A DNA stretch of 64,000 nt from Lineus longissimus (GCF_910592395.1 NC_088311.1:10110501-10174500); one strand, 5' to 3'; numbered from the stretch's first letter, positions 23,065 to 35,044 are shown. Notes: generated by a model not told the origin, from the letters alone. Numbers and translations are program-made.

Positions 23065-24585
23065 TGGTACCAGGTAAAAATCCCCCCGGTAAATATCCCC
23101 CAGATAAAAATCCCTCCAGGTAATTATCCCCCCAGTAAAAATCCCCAAGGTAGAAATCCCCCTGTGGTAAAAATCCCCCAGGTAAAAATCTCCTTGGTAA
23201 ATATCCCCTACAGTAGGCCTGTTGTAGGCTATAGCAGAATCATTATAAAATAAATCACACCATTGTTTTTATACAAATTTTCATGTTTACTTCTTTTACT
23301 TGGGCGGCAAAGAAAAGGTTTGCCCAACATTATAATCGGGGGAATATACGTAATCATGGAAAACAAGCCTGAGCCTAAGCTATAGGCTTAATACACAATA
23401 CACATTTTTTAACTATAGGGGGATTTTTACGGTTTATGCCTGTTTCGCCTATTCCTGTTTCGCCTACAAAATTCCTGTTTCGCCTATTCCTGTTTCGCCT
23501 ATTCCTGTTCCGCCTATTTCTGTTTGGCCTATTTCCTGTTTGGCCTATTTCCTGTTTGGCCTACTTTCCAGTATCCCTACAATAAATAGACTCGCCCAGG
23601 GGGAACCTTAGGGATGCACTATGATATCCATTTTATGGGGAAAATGTGAGGGGACAATTGGATGATGTTAACGATGTGATGACAATTTGACTAATCAAAT
23701 GCCATCAACTTTGTTAACAAACCATGCCATGACCGTTTTGAAAGAGTCACCTTGAAAGCGGGGACAGTCTGGGACTTATTTGACCATCTGACCATACTGA
23801 CACGCAGTAAAACCTAATAGATTAAGTAGAGTAAAGCAGTCGCTTATTTATAAAAACAGGAATTCATGAGTTTTTGATAAAAATACATAATACTGTACAT
23901 TCTCATAATTATTTAATCAAAATCAGCTGTAAAATCCATGTCATAATAAAGAACAATGTAGGTATAGGTATTCTTTCTATTAAGAAGCCAGTTACTGACT
24001 AAGACAAAAGAAAGAGAATCCACAATATAAAATTCAGGCCTAAGAAACCTTTCTCAAATCTAATGAAAGGGTAAAACTTTCTTACTATTTTTTTTCTTGC
24101 CTTTTAAAATAAGCTAAAACGTAAGCTATGTCTAATTTTCCAAAGTTATTCCGAATAATACTGAAATAATTGACATGTCGCTAAATCCATTATTTCAGAC
24201 TTTATTCTTCATGATAGCCTTTAACACTATAGTAAGGGACGGTTCATATTCCTACGTCTGTGGGGAGGTTAGCAATACATTTGAATAGGCGAAACAAGAA
24301 TAGGCGAAACAGGAATTAGGCGAAACAGGAATAGGCGAAACAGGAATTAGGCGAAACAGGACGTAGGCGAATCGGGAATAGGCGAATAAGGAATTAGGCG
24401 AAACAGGAATAGGCGGAACAGGAATAGGCGAAACAGGAAAACACCATTTTTACTGGGGGAGATATTTACCGGGGGGATTTTTACCGGGGGATTATTACCT
24501 GGGGGATATTTACAGGGGAGATTTTTACCTTGAGGGATTTTTACCAGGGGGATTTTTACCGGGGGTTTTTCCCTACATTCCATTG
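23065..24585. mobile_element. Foldback element whose inverted ends are tandem arrays
   Basis: The left side has an outer array of GGTAAAAATCCCCC units (23071-23215) and then an array of CCTGTTTCGCCTATT units (23437-23575). The right side has the complementary arrays in mirror order: AGGCGAAACAGGAAT units (24287-24440), then GGGGGATTTTTACC units (24450-24580). The central 700 bases are unique and AT-rich with no ORF. A spacer (about 23226-23436) lies between the left arrays. Terminal inverted arrays of this type are typical of foldback transposons. Confidence 0.7.
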
Positions 24586-24589
24586 CCGT

Positions 24590-25700
24590 ACACCCCCGGA
24601 TAACATGCCGAATGTCGCCCGACAGGGATGCAATTTCTCCCGAGGCTTTGCGAGGGAGGGATATGTTATTGTTGTTGATTTCATTTAATGCTACTCAAAA
24701 TTGTCCATCAATCAGGAAATCATAATCTGTGGAGAGTGACATGATATAAATTGGCTGATACGATATTATTCATTTCTTTGCTATTCAGGATTGTCCTTCA
24801 ATCGAGTTGGTCCTACATTTCCCCATATACCGACTTCGAGTCTCCTCCTTTCAAATATGGATGATCCGCACAACAACGGTAGATCGGCATGACATTTCCC
24901 AAACCCCGCGCTGTTTTGAATCGACAGCTTTCACAGACGATTAGAAAGAACCTGAGGTATATTCGATGCGTATTTCGCGTCAAAAAGCTCAATTGGGTAC
25001 AGTACTAAATCCACAGGTTACATTCAAAGCTACTACACCAGACTTCAGTTTCTGTCACATCACTCCGGTCAAGGACACACAGCTTGGACCGGGTAGTAGA
25101 CTATATAATTACAAGACAGGTCAGGCGACCTGAAACCTGCAAATGTTACTAGCCGAGTTTACAGTGAGAAAGGATAATCACAGGATCACCTTTTATGTAA
25201 TTCCGGTGTTATTCTGTATGAAATCAATATTAATAGCTAGACAGCAATTGATCACCTGCACTGATTCACATTCGTCAACCGGGACGCGGGCCCTCAACAG
25301 TAGGCCTATAGCGAGGTTACGCGTTAATAAGAATACGTTTACGTTTAGTCTAGCCTTTACCCTTCGGCAATGCAGAACATGCAAGTCAAAACGACAGCTT
25401 GCAAAACTTCGTCCAGGTTGATTCTTGATATGTGACTGAAGGATGCGTTTTCGTCTTCGAGTAAACACGGAATTAGCTAGACTTCTATATTGCAATTTAT
25501 AGGAAGCGGGATAGGAAGCTGCTCACTCTGCATGGAACCCGATTTGGACACAACGTGGTCTACAATTTTTTTCCGAGTGAATTCAAACTTGTCACCTTGG
25601 AATAACACCATAAGACCCAATGTTCATTTCCGCAAGGATGTGTCACGCTGCCGTAGATGCCACTAAAGCTCTATAAGGTTATACAGGGGGTCTTGATCAG
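24590..25700. other. Non-coding stretch
   Basis: No supported gene. Opposing frames at 25143-25495 mirror each other and show no domain. Confidence 0.5.
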
Positions 25701-25707
25701 TAGAATG

Positions 25708-25957
25708 CCGATTATGGACGGTTTGCGAAAATATACTTCGGCCATTTTGAAAGAACATTTTGACAGGCAACGTATGTTTACCATGGCAAAAAGGTAATAA
25801 TAGACAAGCTTATTAAAGCAATTTACTCAAACTTGTCCATGTCTTCCAATGTTTCAGGTATTTTGAATGCTTTTGGTGATGGTAAACTTACACTGTCGGC
25901 GAAAAGGGCTTTTCAAAATGGCCGAAATTTATTTTCGCAAACCATCCATCATATTAT
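25708..25957. mobile_element. MITE-like inverted-repeat element, about 250 bp
   Basis: Left GGTTTGCGAAAATATACTTC then GGCCATTTTGAAA; right the imperfect complement (TTTTCAAAATGGCC ... TTTTCGCAAACC). The symmetry extends inward, with mismatches, to GTTTACCAT...GGTAAAC, giving arms of about 85 bases and a loop of about 60. Confidence 0.65.
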
Positions 25958-26960
25958 GCATGACACAGGAAACGAACAAGGCAGGCGAATCTGCTTGAAA
26001 TTCATGGATAACTTCGTCAGTGGAGTGTTCATTAGGACGGTTTCGCAACTCTTCTGAAGAGCTACTAACGAAGAAGTATACGAAACATGTACTTTATCGA
26101 CCTTCTTTTTGAAAATTTCACCGATTATTCGTAGGCATACAGCTCATATTTTTAGATGATTTACGAGTGTCACGTAAGTGATTAGCAAATGACTTGATAC
26201 CACGACATAACTTTTTAGTTTGTAGTTCCTCGTTCGTAGGGATTGCGAAACCTGCCTATTATCTTCCCTTGGAGCGGGGGATGAGAATGGGGAAATGCCC
26301 ACCGACAATGTATGCCAATTTGAAAAATCTGAAGTCTTTGAAATATGTGGGAGTGAAAACTTGGCGTTTTCGGCATGGCATTGCTCCGGCACTTCCAGGC
26401 CTCGGTCAGAGCACCAGGTATCAATCTGAACAAGAAGTGGTTCTAAATCACACCAAAAAGTGTTACTTACAGGAAACTGTTCCTCTCTATAAGTGTGCCG
26501 ACTCCTATAGTTACCATTCTTTGAGATTGGGATGATTTTGGCAAAGGATTACCGAGATTAAATCGTATTAAATTGGCACCAGAAATGATTTTACTTGTCT
26601 GACCTACTTCTAACCGCCAGAGAGGGACAGCCTTGGGCCTAGGATGTGACGTTTAGGACATGTGACAATCCCTCCAATCCATCGAGGGACCCCTTTGTGG
26701 AGCCCTCGATGAAAGAGCGGGATAATTCAAATGCAAAATGCTCCTTTCATCAGTCCGTCCGGCCGTATGGTAAAGCATCGAACTATATGATATATGCGTT
26801 TGACCTATAACCCACCTATCATTCACAGCAATCTATAGCCACTTAATGTTCAATCGGAGTTACTGCTACTAGAGTAAATGTGTTTTAGAGAAAACATGCA
26901 GTGACCTTCCCATTTACCGCGGATGTGAAGATTCTGTCTATCATAACCACGCACGAAGTT
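25958..26960. other. Non-coding stretch
   Basis: An open frame at 26194-26535 (plus) has no recognised domain and is mirrored on the other strand. A short inverted phrase (CATCGAGGGACCCC / GGAGCCCTCGATG) lies near 26680-26711. Confidence 0.4.
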
Positions 26961-28240
26961 GTTGCACCTATTCAGTCTCCTTTGCTATATACAAAGGATG
27001 TCTCAGAAGGTCTCTTGTAAGCGTTGGCCTGACATGGAGACATTGTCACAACCTGTAATTGTTGCACCTATTCAGTCTCCTTTGCTATACCCAGGATGTC
27101 TCAGAAGGTCTCTTCTAAGCAAGCCCCTCCCATGAAGACATTGTCACAACCTATAAGTGTTGCACCTATTCAGTCTCCTTTGCTATACACAGGATGTCTC
27201 AGAAGGTCTCTTCTAAGCAAGCCCCTCCCATGAAGACATTGTCACAACCTATAAGTGTTGCACCTATTCAGTCTCCTTTGCTATATACACAGGATGTCTC
27301 AGAAGGTCTCTTGTAAGCAACGGGCTGAAATGGAGACCTTGTCACAACCTATAATTGCTGCACCTATTCAGTCTCCTTTGCTATACACAGGATGTCTCAG
27401 AAGGTCCCTTGTAAGCAACAGCCTGACATGGAGACATTGTCACAACCTATAAGTGTTGCACCTATTCAGTCTCCTTTGCTATACACAGGATGTCTCAGAA
27501 GGTCTCTTCTAAGCAAGCCCCTCCCATGAAGACATTGTCATAACCTATAGTTGTTGCACCTATTCAGTCTCCTTTGCTATACACATGATGTCTCAGAAGG
27601 TCTCTTGTAAGCAACGGCCTGAAATGGAGACATTTTCACAACCTATAGTTGTTGCACCTATTCAGTCTCCTTTGCTATACACAGGATGTCTCAGAAGGTA
27701 TCTTGTAAGCAACGGCCTGAAATGGAGACATTTTCACAACCTATAGTTGTTGCACCTATTCAGTCTCCTTTGCTATACACAGGATGTCTCAGAAGGTCTC
27801 TTGTAAGCAACAGCCTGAAATGGAGACATTTTCACAACCTATAGTTGTTGCACCTATTCAGTCTCCTTTGCTATTACACAGGATGTCTCAGAAGGTCTCT
27901 TGTAAGCAACAGCCTGAAATGGAGACATTATCACAACCTATAGTTGTTGCACCTATTCAGTCCCCTTTGCTATATACACAGGAGGTCTCAGAAGGTCTCT
28001 TGTAAGCAAGGCCCTCCCATGAAGACATTGTCACAACCTATAATTGTTGCACCTATTCAGTCTCCTTTGCTATACACAGGATGTCTCAGAAGGTCTCTTG
28101 TAAGCAAGGCCTTCCCATGGAGACAACCTATAATTGTTGCACCTATTCAGTCTCCTTTGCTATATACACAGGATGTCTCAGAAAGTCTCGTGTAAGCAAG
28201 GCCCTCCTATGGAGACATTTTCACAACCTATAGTTGTTAC
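26961..28240 (+). repeat. 98-bp satellite, 13 copies plus a partial
   Basis: Units begin GTTGCACCTATTCAGTCTCC at 26961, 27061, 27159, 27257 and then about every 98 bases to 28236. Two sub-types alternate in the middle third: one with AAGCAAGCCCCTCCCATGAAG, one with AAGCAACGGCCTGAAATGG. The period is not a multiple of three, so open frames cross it only in patches. Confidence 0.92.
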
Positions 28241-28364
28241 ACCAGCTGATACAGGTACTGCTAAAAGCTTACTAGCTATTCACATGATGTCGCCAGAGAG
28301 GACATTAACCAAGGGCCTTACTTCAGACATTGCAGCTGCATTGTCAAACATTTCAAGTACATGA
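28202..28364 (+). other. Protein-like open segment downstream of the satellite
   Basis: The frame leaving the last partial satellite unit reads METFSQPIVVTPADTG then TAKSLLAIHMMSPERTLTKG and ends at a TAA/TGA cluster near 28364. A similar S/T-rich segment (SSSASGSTSADLVLACQSR) follows in another frame at 28478-28620. Composition looks protein-like rather than random, and the satellite units could derive from a repeated coding module. No family recognised. Confidence 0.3.
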
Positions 28365-29013
28365 AGTACTTCTGGAGGTTCCCAGGTAGTACCTAGGTTC
28401 TTCAAGTCTTTATTGGGAGGATTTCACTAGTCTTGCAAGATGATAGTGGTCATTTTTAAGGCGTCAAACCAGTTTCATTGTCAGTCATTTCAAGTAGTGC
28501 TTCTGGTAGTACCTCAGCAGACTTAGTACTGGCATGTCAGAGTAGAACCAAGCCCTCTTTCCCGACTTGTCAGAGTAGAGAAGGAAAGAAATCAAACCCT
28601 AACCAAATTTCAACTACCAGCCTAGACCAGAATCGGCACTGCATGATTCACTTATCTTGTTTCTCCCTTTACAGTCATTGGCAGCTTCATGGAAATAAAA
28701 TTGAAATCAAGAAATATTTGTAACAATGTCTTTTTATTCAAGATATATTTCATAAACAAAACATACAATATTTTAATATAAAACCAAAATATACAATCAG
28801 CATAGACAAAATACACTATAGTTTTCTTAAAGTAGTTTGACCCCATGATACCAAGGGTACATGTATATTAACAACTTATGGTTGTGGGTGTCCTCAGTAC
28901 AGAGGTTGAGGTTGTACTATACAATAACACTAAAATGATACTTTTCTTTGAAATTTTGGAATACTTGCACACAACTGAAACAAAACAGATGTGGTAGATT
29001 GTGGTTTGGGACA

Positions 29014-29317
29014 TGGGAGTATAGAGTTCAATACAATGCTTCTCATCTACAAAGCTAGAAACTGACTTGCCCCTGCTTATATATCTGAGCTCCTCCCATC
29101 CTTCGGCCCCGGACAATCCCTGAGGTCTGAAGACAACTGTCCCCTCAGGGTCCCCAGGTATCGCCTGGAGACATACGGTGGCAGGAGCTTCCTTGTGCAG
29201 GCGGCCAGACGTTGGAACGAACTCAGTGTTGATATTCAAAACACTAAGACTGTTGTCATTTTCAGATACGGGCAAAAAACCCATCTGTTCAGACGATTTT
29301 TTAAAGCACCGCATTAG
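29014..29317 (+). pseudogene. LINE reverse transcriptase C-terminal remnant
   Basis: The plus frame reads IEFNTMLLIYKARN, a TGA, then LAPAYISELLPSFGPGQSL, ...YRLETYGGRSFLVQAARRWN and FRYGQKTHLFRRFF before a TAG. This follows the C-terminal pattern of CR1/L2/Rex-type non-LTR retrotransposon ORF2 (HKALNGLAPAYI ... LWNSLP ... FK..LKTHLF). The stop sits where that family usually has glycine. Only the last 100 codons or so remain, consistent with a 5'-truncated and decayed copy. The long minus-strand frame here is its shadow. Confidence 0.75.
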
Positions 29318-29412
29318 AGCAAATTCTTTTTAGACTCTGCAGTATAAAGTGTAAATTTCATTCATTCTTGGGACTGACTGTGGCATAAGACAAGTAAGAT
29401 AACTCTGTATTT

Positions 29413-30112
29413 ATGGCACGAAAAAAAGTGTTGGAACACAAGATGTGGACAGAAGTCTACAAAACCAAACAAACTCTTCATGCATATCTAGATTGGAAGG
29501 ATATTTCAGTATGTTCGAAGACTGGCAGTGGTAAATCTCTAATGCATCCGAGTATTTTAATCGCTCGGAAAGTTTCAACTCGTACGGACAATGCAATGAA
29601 TGGTGCAGGCCCAACTACTCACAGTGCCACAACTGATGTGCAGGGGTAGCTGTTTGCCTGCAATAGTGATTGTGATTGCTGATCGCCCCCCCCCCCCCAC
29701 TCTTGTCAATTATGACAGAGCATGTGGATAAGTTGACGAAATCAGGTTCAGGTTATGCTGCCATATATACTCTGGGGAGGATCGCAATGAAATGAATGCA
29801 CAGCCACCTGTGCATGGTACAGGCCCACCTACTGACAGCGACACTGCTGATGTGCAGGGGATTGCAAGTGATATCTGTTTACCGGAAATAGTGATTATGA
29901 TTGCCCCCCCCCCTTGTCAATTATGATAGAGCATGTGGATAAGTTGACGAAATTAGGTTATGCTGCCGCATACAATGGGGAAGGATCGCAAAGATATTGC
30001 AGGAATTATAGCATGACAATTCGACTTTGTTTATGGCAGTCCAGAAATTGGAAAAAACTTGAATCAGACTGTCTTTCTTGAAAAATACAAAAAGAACTTG
30101 CTAACCTGGGAC
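29413..30112 (+). pseudogene. RecQ-like helicase remnant with internal duplication
   Basis: The first frame reads ...LHAYLDWKDISVCSKTGSGK then SL: a K-x2-Q...KD...TGSGKS block like helicase motif I of RecQ proteins. Next, in scattered frames, comes IVIVIA...LLSIMTEHVDKLTKSG, matching the RecQ motif Ia region (VVVSPLxSLMxDQVxxL). This portion occurs twice (about 29640-29770 and 29870-29970), each copy with a C-homopolymer where the coding frame breaks. At 30027 the frame gives FVYGSPEIGKNLNQTVFLEK, matching the Y-x-SPE block. The gene is non-functional: frames change several times and downstream motifs are absent. Confidence 0.55.
29600..30000 (+). repeat. Imperfect direct duplication, unit about 215-230 bases
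   Basis: GCAGGCCCAACTACTCACAG...GGTTATGCTGCC is repeated from about 29815 (GGTACAGGCCCACCTACTGA...GGTTATGCTGCC). Both copies contain ATTGTCAATTATGA-like text, a C-run and AGCATGTGGATAAGTTGACG. Confidence 0.7.
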
Positions 30113-30378
30113 CTTATTCACAAAACATCCGTTACTAGCGGGTCCGTAAGAGTTTTTACGGATGCCTAACGGATCCGTTAGAATTGCGCTGCGCCGTATT
30201 CACAAAAGGTTCCGTTAGGTATCCGTAAAATTGCAGATGTCCGCAAACTAATGGAGGCACTATAAATACCGCTTATACATGTGTATGCACGTGGTGTATA
30301 CATCAGTATTGTGGTTGCGAAGTCGTGTGAAGTCGTTGTCCACCATTTTTGCCACACGCTGAGGATCTGGGATCTAGA

Positions 30379-30857
30379 ATGAGTAGGAAGAGGACGAGGA
30401 AGCCGAAATCTTCTGATAATGAAGTCAAGAGACTTTTGGACCTCATCGAGGCGGACTATAAAATCCTTAAATCAAGGTTTTCGAATTAAGTCGCCCTCCG
30501 AAGAAAGCAACAGCACAAGAACGACCAAGTACAACAGTCCCCTTCGCAGACTCAGATTTACACCCACTTTCCTACCTTCTGAAACCGGTCACAGCCAAGA
30601 AGGCAACTCCAGTTCTTGGAGTCCCGTCTAGTTTGCAGCTAAGGCCTGCTGCGCCTGTGTTTCTTATGCCTCCGTTACCTTTATTGGAGGTACCAGACCA
30701 AGGGTTCCCTGGGCGAGACCCAATCGCACCACCAGCTGCTGCGGAGCAACAGCCTCAAAGGGGGGAAGGGAATGAACCCCATGGAATTCATGAAGACCAG
30801 CCCGGAGGAAATCCCGATACGCCAGCCCGTGCAAGGTCAGGGCGACCGATACGCTGA
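30379..30857 (+). pseudogene. Small basic ORF with SANT-like start, frameshifted
   Basis: ATG at 30379 starts MSRKRTRKPKSSDNEVKRLL ... ADYKILKSRFSN and ends at TAA 30487. In the +1 frame the sequence continues sensibly (IKSPSEESNSTRTTKYNSPL ... RRLRF) to 30631. A proline-rich frame (30633-30857) follows. The N-terminus resembles the start of Myb/SANT-like domains found in some DNA transposon proteins, but the fold's tryptophans are not visible, so this is tentative. A palindromic AT-rich repeat with CGGATCCGTTA and CGTTACTAGCGGGTCCG phrases lies just upstream (30125-30235). Confidence 0.3.
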
Positions 30858-31525
30858 CCAGAATATCTGAATGATTTTGTAGACGAGGTTTCTATTACCT
30901 ACCCGATGGCCCCCACAGAAGAAAGGATCAGCCGCCTGTAATATTCTAGAAATTCAGGAAAAGGACAATTTACAGTGTTATTTTATGAACAATTACCAGT
31001 GTGTGGATAAAGGACAATTTTAGATTCAAGGTCACCAAAAAAAGAAAAAAGACAACATTTGAACATTTGAACTATTGTGTTGTTGTCTCTTATTGTATCT
31101 TTGTAATAATACATTAGCTATGTTAGTTTTGTGGTTATGAATATGGTGATGAATATGAATATGATGTACTTATGGAGATAATATGGTGACTCAAGGTTAG
31201 GTCAAATAGTTCAGTTGTGTTAGATACATAGTCAGGTGGAGGTTTTGAATTTAAGTTTAACTCTACTGGTGTTAATTTCAGGCGGCAGCAGTTGATTTAA
31301 ATTTAGATACTAGTGAATTTGAGTTAGTTGGTTGATGGAGCAAAGTTATCAGGAAGAAAAGAGGGGGGGGGGCGTTAGTTGCTGTTCCCCTTAAATTAAA
31401 GCCTTATAAACTAAATTGTATGATTCTGAAAAGGCAGATTCTGGCATGGATTTAAACTCTTCAAAATTTCTGAAGGAAGTTACTGTATTTATTGTTTATA
31501 TAATATTTCTTTTTATATGTCATTG
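30858..31525. other. Non-coding stretch
   Basis: AT-rich, with a G-run near 31360 and a strong 3' splice-site-like sequence (TTTTTATATGTCATTGCAG) at its end. Confidence 0.5.
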
Positions 31526-31549
31526 CAGTTATCACCCTTAACTTTAAGT

Positions 31550-32011
31550 ATGTCTGACGACGCGTTACAATATGATGAAGCAGAAGTCGAAGAGTTCTTC
31601 GAGGCAGAAGAAGAACTATTCTACGATGCAGTGTTGCCGGACATTGTTCGAGATGTGGAAAGTTGGGTTCCGGTGGCGTCCCCGGTCTCAACCAAGGTGA
31701 TCTTTCTTGTGCTTTGTGGTAGTTATGATCTTTTTCGTGATGGGTGGGACCACACCTCCCCCGCACCAGGAGAGCCCACATATGGGTGGGATGTTCGGGA
31801 ACTAGCCCGTTATAGAGCCGAATTCAATGCAGTGATGTCACGTCTAGCAGAGATCAGCGCTGATCATCACCCAAATAGCTGTGTCGTGGTCGGGACTATC
31901 ACACCACGCTTGAACATGACGGACTCTGAAGTTGTTCTTTTAGATCAAATCTGGCAAGATCATACCGCATTTAAACCCACAACTTGGCTCTCCTGTTGTG
32001 GAGGGCTATAA
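31550..32011 (+). CDS. Acidic 153-residue ORF, possibly an SGNH-like fragment
   Basis: ATG at 31550, TAA ending at 32011, with a good 3' splice site about 20 bases upstream (AG at 31527-31528), so this may be a 3' exon. The N-terminal 40 residues are acidic (DEAEVEEFFEAEEELFYD). The C-terminal 90 contain VIFLVLCGSYDLF and SCVVVGTITPRLN, which sit where SGNH hydrolase-type folds have their GxND and following strand. The Asn of GxND is replaced by Tyr-Asp and no Ser nucleophile block (GDS) is present. Such truncated SGNH-like ORFs are common near transposons in marine invertebrates. Weak assignment; coding status moderately supported by length and composition. Confidence 0.4.
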   Translation: MSDDALQYDEAEVEEFFEAEEELFYDAVLPDIVRDVESWVPVASPVSTKVIFLVLCGSYDLFRDGWDHTSPAPGEPTYGWDVRELARYRAEFNAVMSRLAEISADHHPNSCVVVGTITPRLNMTDSEVVLLDQIWQDHTAFKPTTWLSCCGGL

Positions 32012-33200
32012 TGTATGCAGAGGCTGGCCCAAGATGAGTGTGGGCTACCTGCGCTATGCTGCTGTAGGTGCATTATAAATAGGTGTTTTATAAATAGCAG
32101 AGGTGTGATGTCACTAGCGGGAAATATCCACATGTACTGTATGCCAGATAGTAGGGATATAGGAATGATTCTTTTTCAAAGAATCTCTTGCGCTATTTAT
32201 GGGTTAGTATCTGGGGGCTTATGGTGATATATCCAGACTTTAGAGTAGATAGGAAAGGATGTTATCCAAGACCAGATGTTGCACTTGTAAGTTGATTCAG
32301 AGCTTAGTTTCACCAAAGTTTGTCATAATGTTTCCTGCATCACATGAATGTCCGGGATGAGATTAATATCGTATGTTAACTGGGTCAACGTAGCCCCTTC
32401 GTCATTTAGTTTCTCAATCTTAGTATAGAGGCGCTGCCTCTTTTCTTTTTAGAAATATGTGAACCGTCCAGCACTGTGATTGGCTCTCTGTTTCACATTG
32501 CAAAAACTTGTTTCACGCCCCAATAAAAAGGGCGCAACGGGGTCCTCGCGGGGGAGTCCGAGCCGAGTTTCGTTTGTGTAACTTGACTGTAGTGAAATGA
32601 GCTTCTGACAGTGCGGCGCACGTGTGCGAAGTGGGCGGAAGTTGCCCGTATTCTTGTATTATGTACTTTTGTGTAGAAGACATCTCTGTGACGTTCATCT
32701 TACGATCATGTTTCATGACATCTAGGATTTTGTAACATTTCAAGTGTGGTATCTGTGATTATAAAGACGAAGGCAGTGTGCAAACGTGGAACGGAGTAGT
32801 TCGTCAATTCTGTGTACAATGTACATACAGGTGATGTATCTCAGACTTGTTTTACTAGTATCTCATCACGATCACGGATGGAGTGTCTGTCTTTAGCAGC
32901 TTGCTGTTGTGACATGGAGTGGATAGCAACCATCTCCCTATCATCCCTGTACGTCTGATATTGGAGGACGATCATACTACTAGCTCCTGCAGCACTTGGA
33001 GGTGACGATCTGTTCACCGTCGGATCCCGGTAGCACATCTACCGAAGAAGCTCGACGCAAGTTGAGACGTCGCCGCCCCTCTCCCGCGACATGAAGATAT
33101 TTGTATATTGTGTACAGTAATTTGTGTGAAATCTTGGATGCAATGAAATGGTGGTTTGTAATCTTATCAGACCCAGGGGGCAGGAAGGGCCAGGCTGTAG
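32012..33200. other. Non-coding stretch
   Basis: No gene supported. GC-richer patches near 32510-32590 and 33040-33090. Upstream flank of the transposase gene that follows. Confidence 0.4.
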
Positions 33201-33233
33201 CAGTCGCAATTATATAAGACTAATGATGCGTTT

Positions 33234-35044
33234 ATGAGGCAAACTTTTGCCTACACTCAGTTCCAAACCAAGGTTGCAATGGCTAACTTGAATACTGGAG
33301 CTTTCCCACAATTAGTGAGACTGAAGGAATTAACGAAGACGGTGAAACCACGGAAAAAGCGTCCATCTGATAGTCCAAGCAAACGAAAGGAAAAGAGGCA
33401 GAAAAAGAACGATGACGGTACAAGCAAAGTACGAGGACAAATTGAGTTTTCGTGTGATGCAGATGAAGATAAGGTAATTTTAATGAAGAAGGTTGACCAT
33501 GTCAAACTCGAACTTGGTGGCGGGACAATTGGAAAAGTCAGTAACTATGTATTATTATCAGAAGTTCAGGATTTCTACGTTGAGCATAATTTGATGCGTG
33601 ATAGGAAAGACAACATTGAGGAAAATAAGACACCAGCTACAGGTTCTTACCAGTATTGCCCTCAGGAAGAGACAACAGAAACTATCTTTCTCTGTACACA
33701 TTCTGCAGTGGTAAACTTGGCAACAAGATTACAGGCTCACAGTTCATCTTGTTCCAAACCTTTGACAATTAAAAAACTCGACCACGATGGAGGACATGCA
33801 GGGATGGCAGACTTCATTTGTGAAGGTAAACTCCATTCAATTCGTTGGTTTTCGTCGACACGCATTGAAGGTGGGAAATTTCTCGTGGATGCCAGCATGG
33901 CACATGGACATATTGCTGCCGGAATTCAACCAATTCAGTATGAAAGGTTATGTGACGGTGCTGGTATTGGCAAAATAGGAGAAACATCTCTAGATAATTT
34001 TACGGATTCCTATAGTAAAATTGTTCATGACTGTGCTGAAGAGTCACAAAGAGATGCACTGCAGGAGGAGATTGCTGCAAGTGTTCTCCATACCGGTGCA
34101 ACTGATGGTATAAACATGATGACAGATGCCAGACATAACTGGAGAAGAAATGCTAAATATTCGGATGTTGTATGTCTTGGGGAATCTACTCACAGGGCAC
34201 TGCGAGTTGAAACAATTTCAAAGATCGATGATGACTCCTGCAGCCAACGCCATGAAATGATTGGGACGAGAAGGATTTACGATTACCTTGACAAACAGTG
34301 TGTCCCGGTGAACGTTCATTCTCATGACAATAATGCCTCGGTGATCAAATTTGTTCGAGAAGAGAGAGCACCAACTCGAAATGGCAATGATGTGTGGCAT
34401 GCTTCAAAAAGCCTTGCCAGCCAATTTAAAAAGCTTTTGAAGGAAAAAAAACGTGCAGAGGGCATTTCAGAACTGAGAGACAAAGCCGCCTCCATCAGGA
34501 CACATGTCTACTGGGCCATGAAGACATGTGAGGATTCAGCAGATATATTGAGATCGAACATTGATACAATTATACCTCATTACCAAAACAATCATGAAAA
34601 CTGCAACGCAAACTCAAGATGCTGCACTGATGATTGTATGAACCCAGCAAGGACAAAATAAGTTCAAAAAATGCTGAAGAGATTCTCACCAGTTAAATTC
34701 TCTCCATTAAATTCCTCACCAGTCTTCCCATGTATAAAACTGCTCAGAACTACTGTGCTTTCAAAAACACGCATTATGTTGAATCTTTCAACAATGCGTT
34801 GCTGATCTATCAGGATAAAATGATTGGTGGGAAAGGCCGCACAAGGTACCGCATGAATAACGAATTGGCAATTTTGGATTGGAATGAACACGTTGATAGG
34901 CCCCATACCTCTGTCACACTCCGACATGATGCTGCCTATCCGAGAAGACAGATTGGAAGACCAGTTCACTCCAGGAAGCAATATTGTTTCCGGGGTCAGA
35001 TTTGGGAAAGGTGGATTTCTGGCTTTTATCCCAAGAACATGTAA
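33234..35044 (+). pseudogene. DDE-type transposase gene, split by a frameshift and a stop
   Basis: The first ORF (ATG 33234, or 33279) encodes 475 residues to TAA 34661; the second (about 34680-35044, another frame) completes it. A basic N-terminus (KPRKKRPSDSPSKRKEKR) precedes the body. Candidate acidic residues: INMMTDARHNWRRNAK, VNVHSHDNNASVIKF, GNDVWHASKSL, and in the second ORF THYVESFNNALLIYQDK. The D...HD...DxWHxxK...E layout and the C/H residues near HENCNANSRCCTDDC match a transposase family common in marine invertebrates; I place it near Kolobok/MULE-like enzymes without certainty. The break is one lost A in the AAAA run near 34655, plus a TAA inside a duplicated 20-25-base phrase (TTCTCACCAGTTAAATTC / CCTCACCAGT). 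This copy should be dead unless the indel is an assembly error. Confidence 0.65.

Noticed and set aside
26961-28240. CRISPR-like array
   Set aside because: Units are contiguous and similar over their full length, with no unique spacers; the genome is eukaryotic. It is a satellite.
28868-29314. 148-codon minus-strand frame
   Set aside because: It mirrors a LINE reverse-transcriptase tail on the plus strand, which has clear family motifs.
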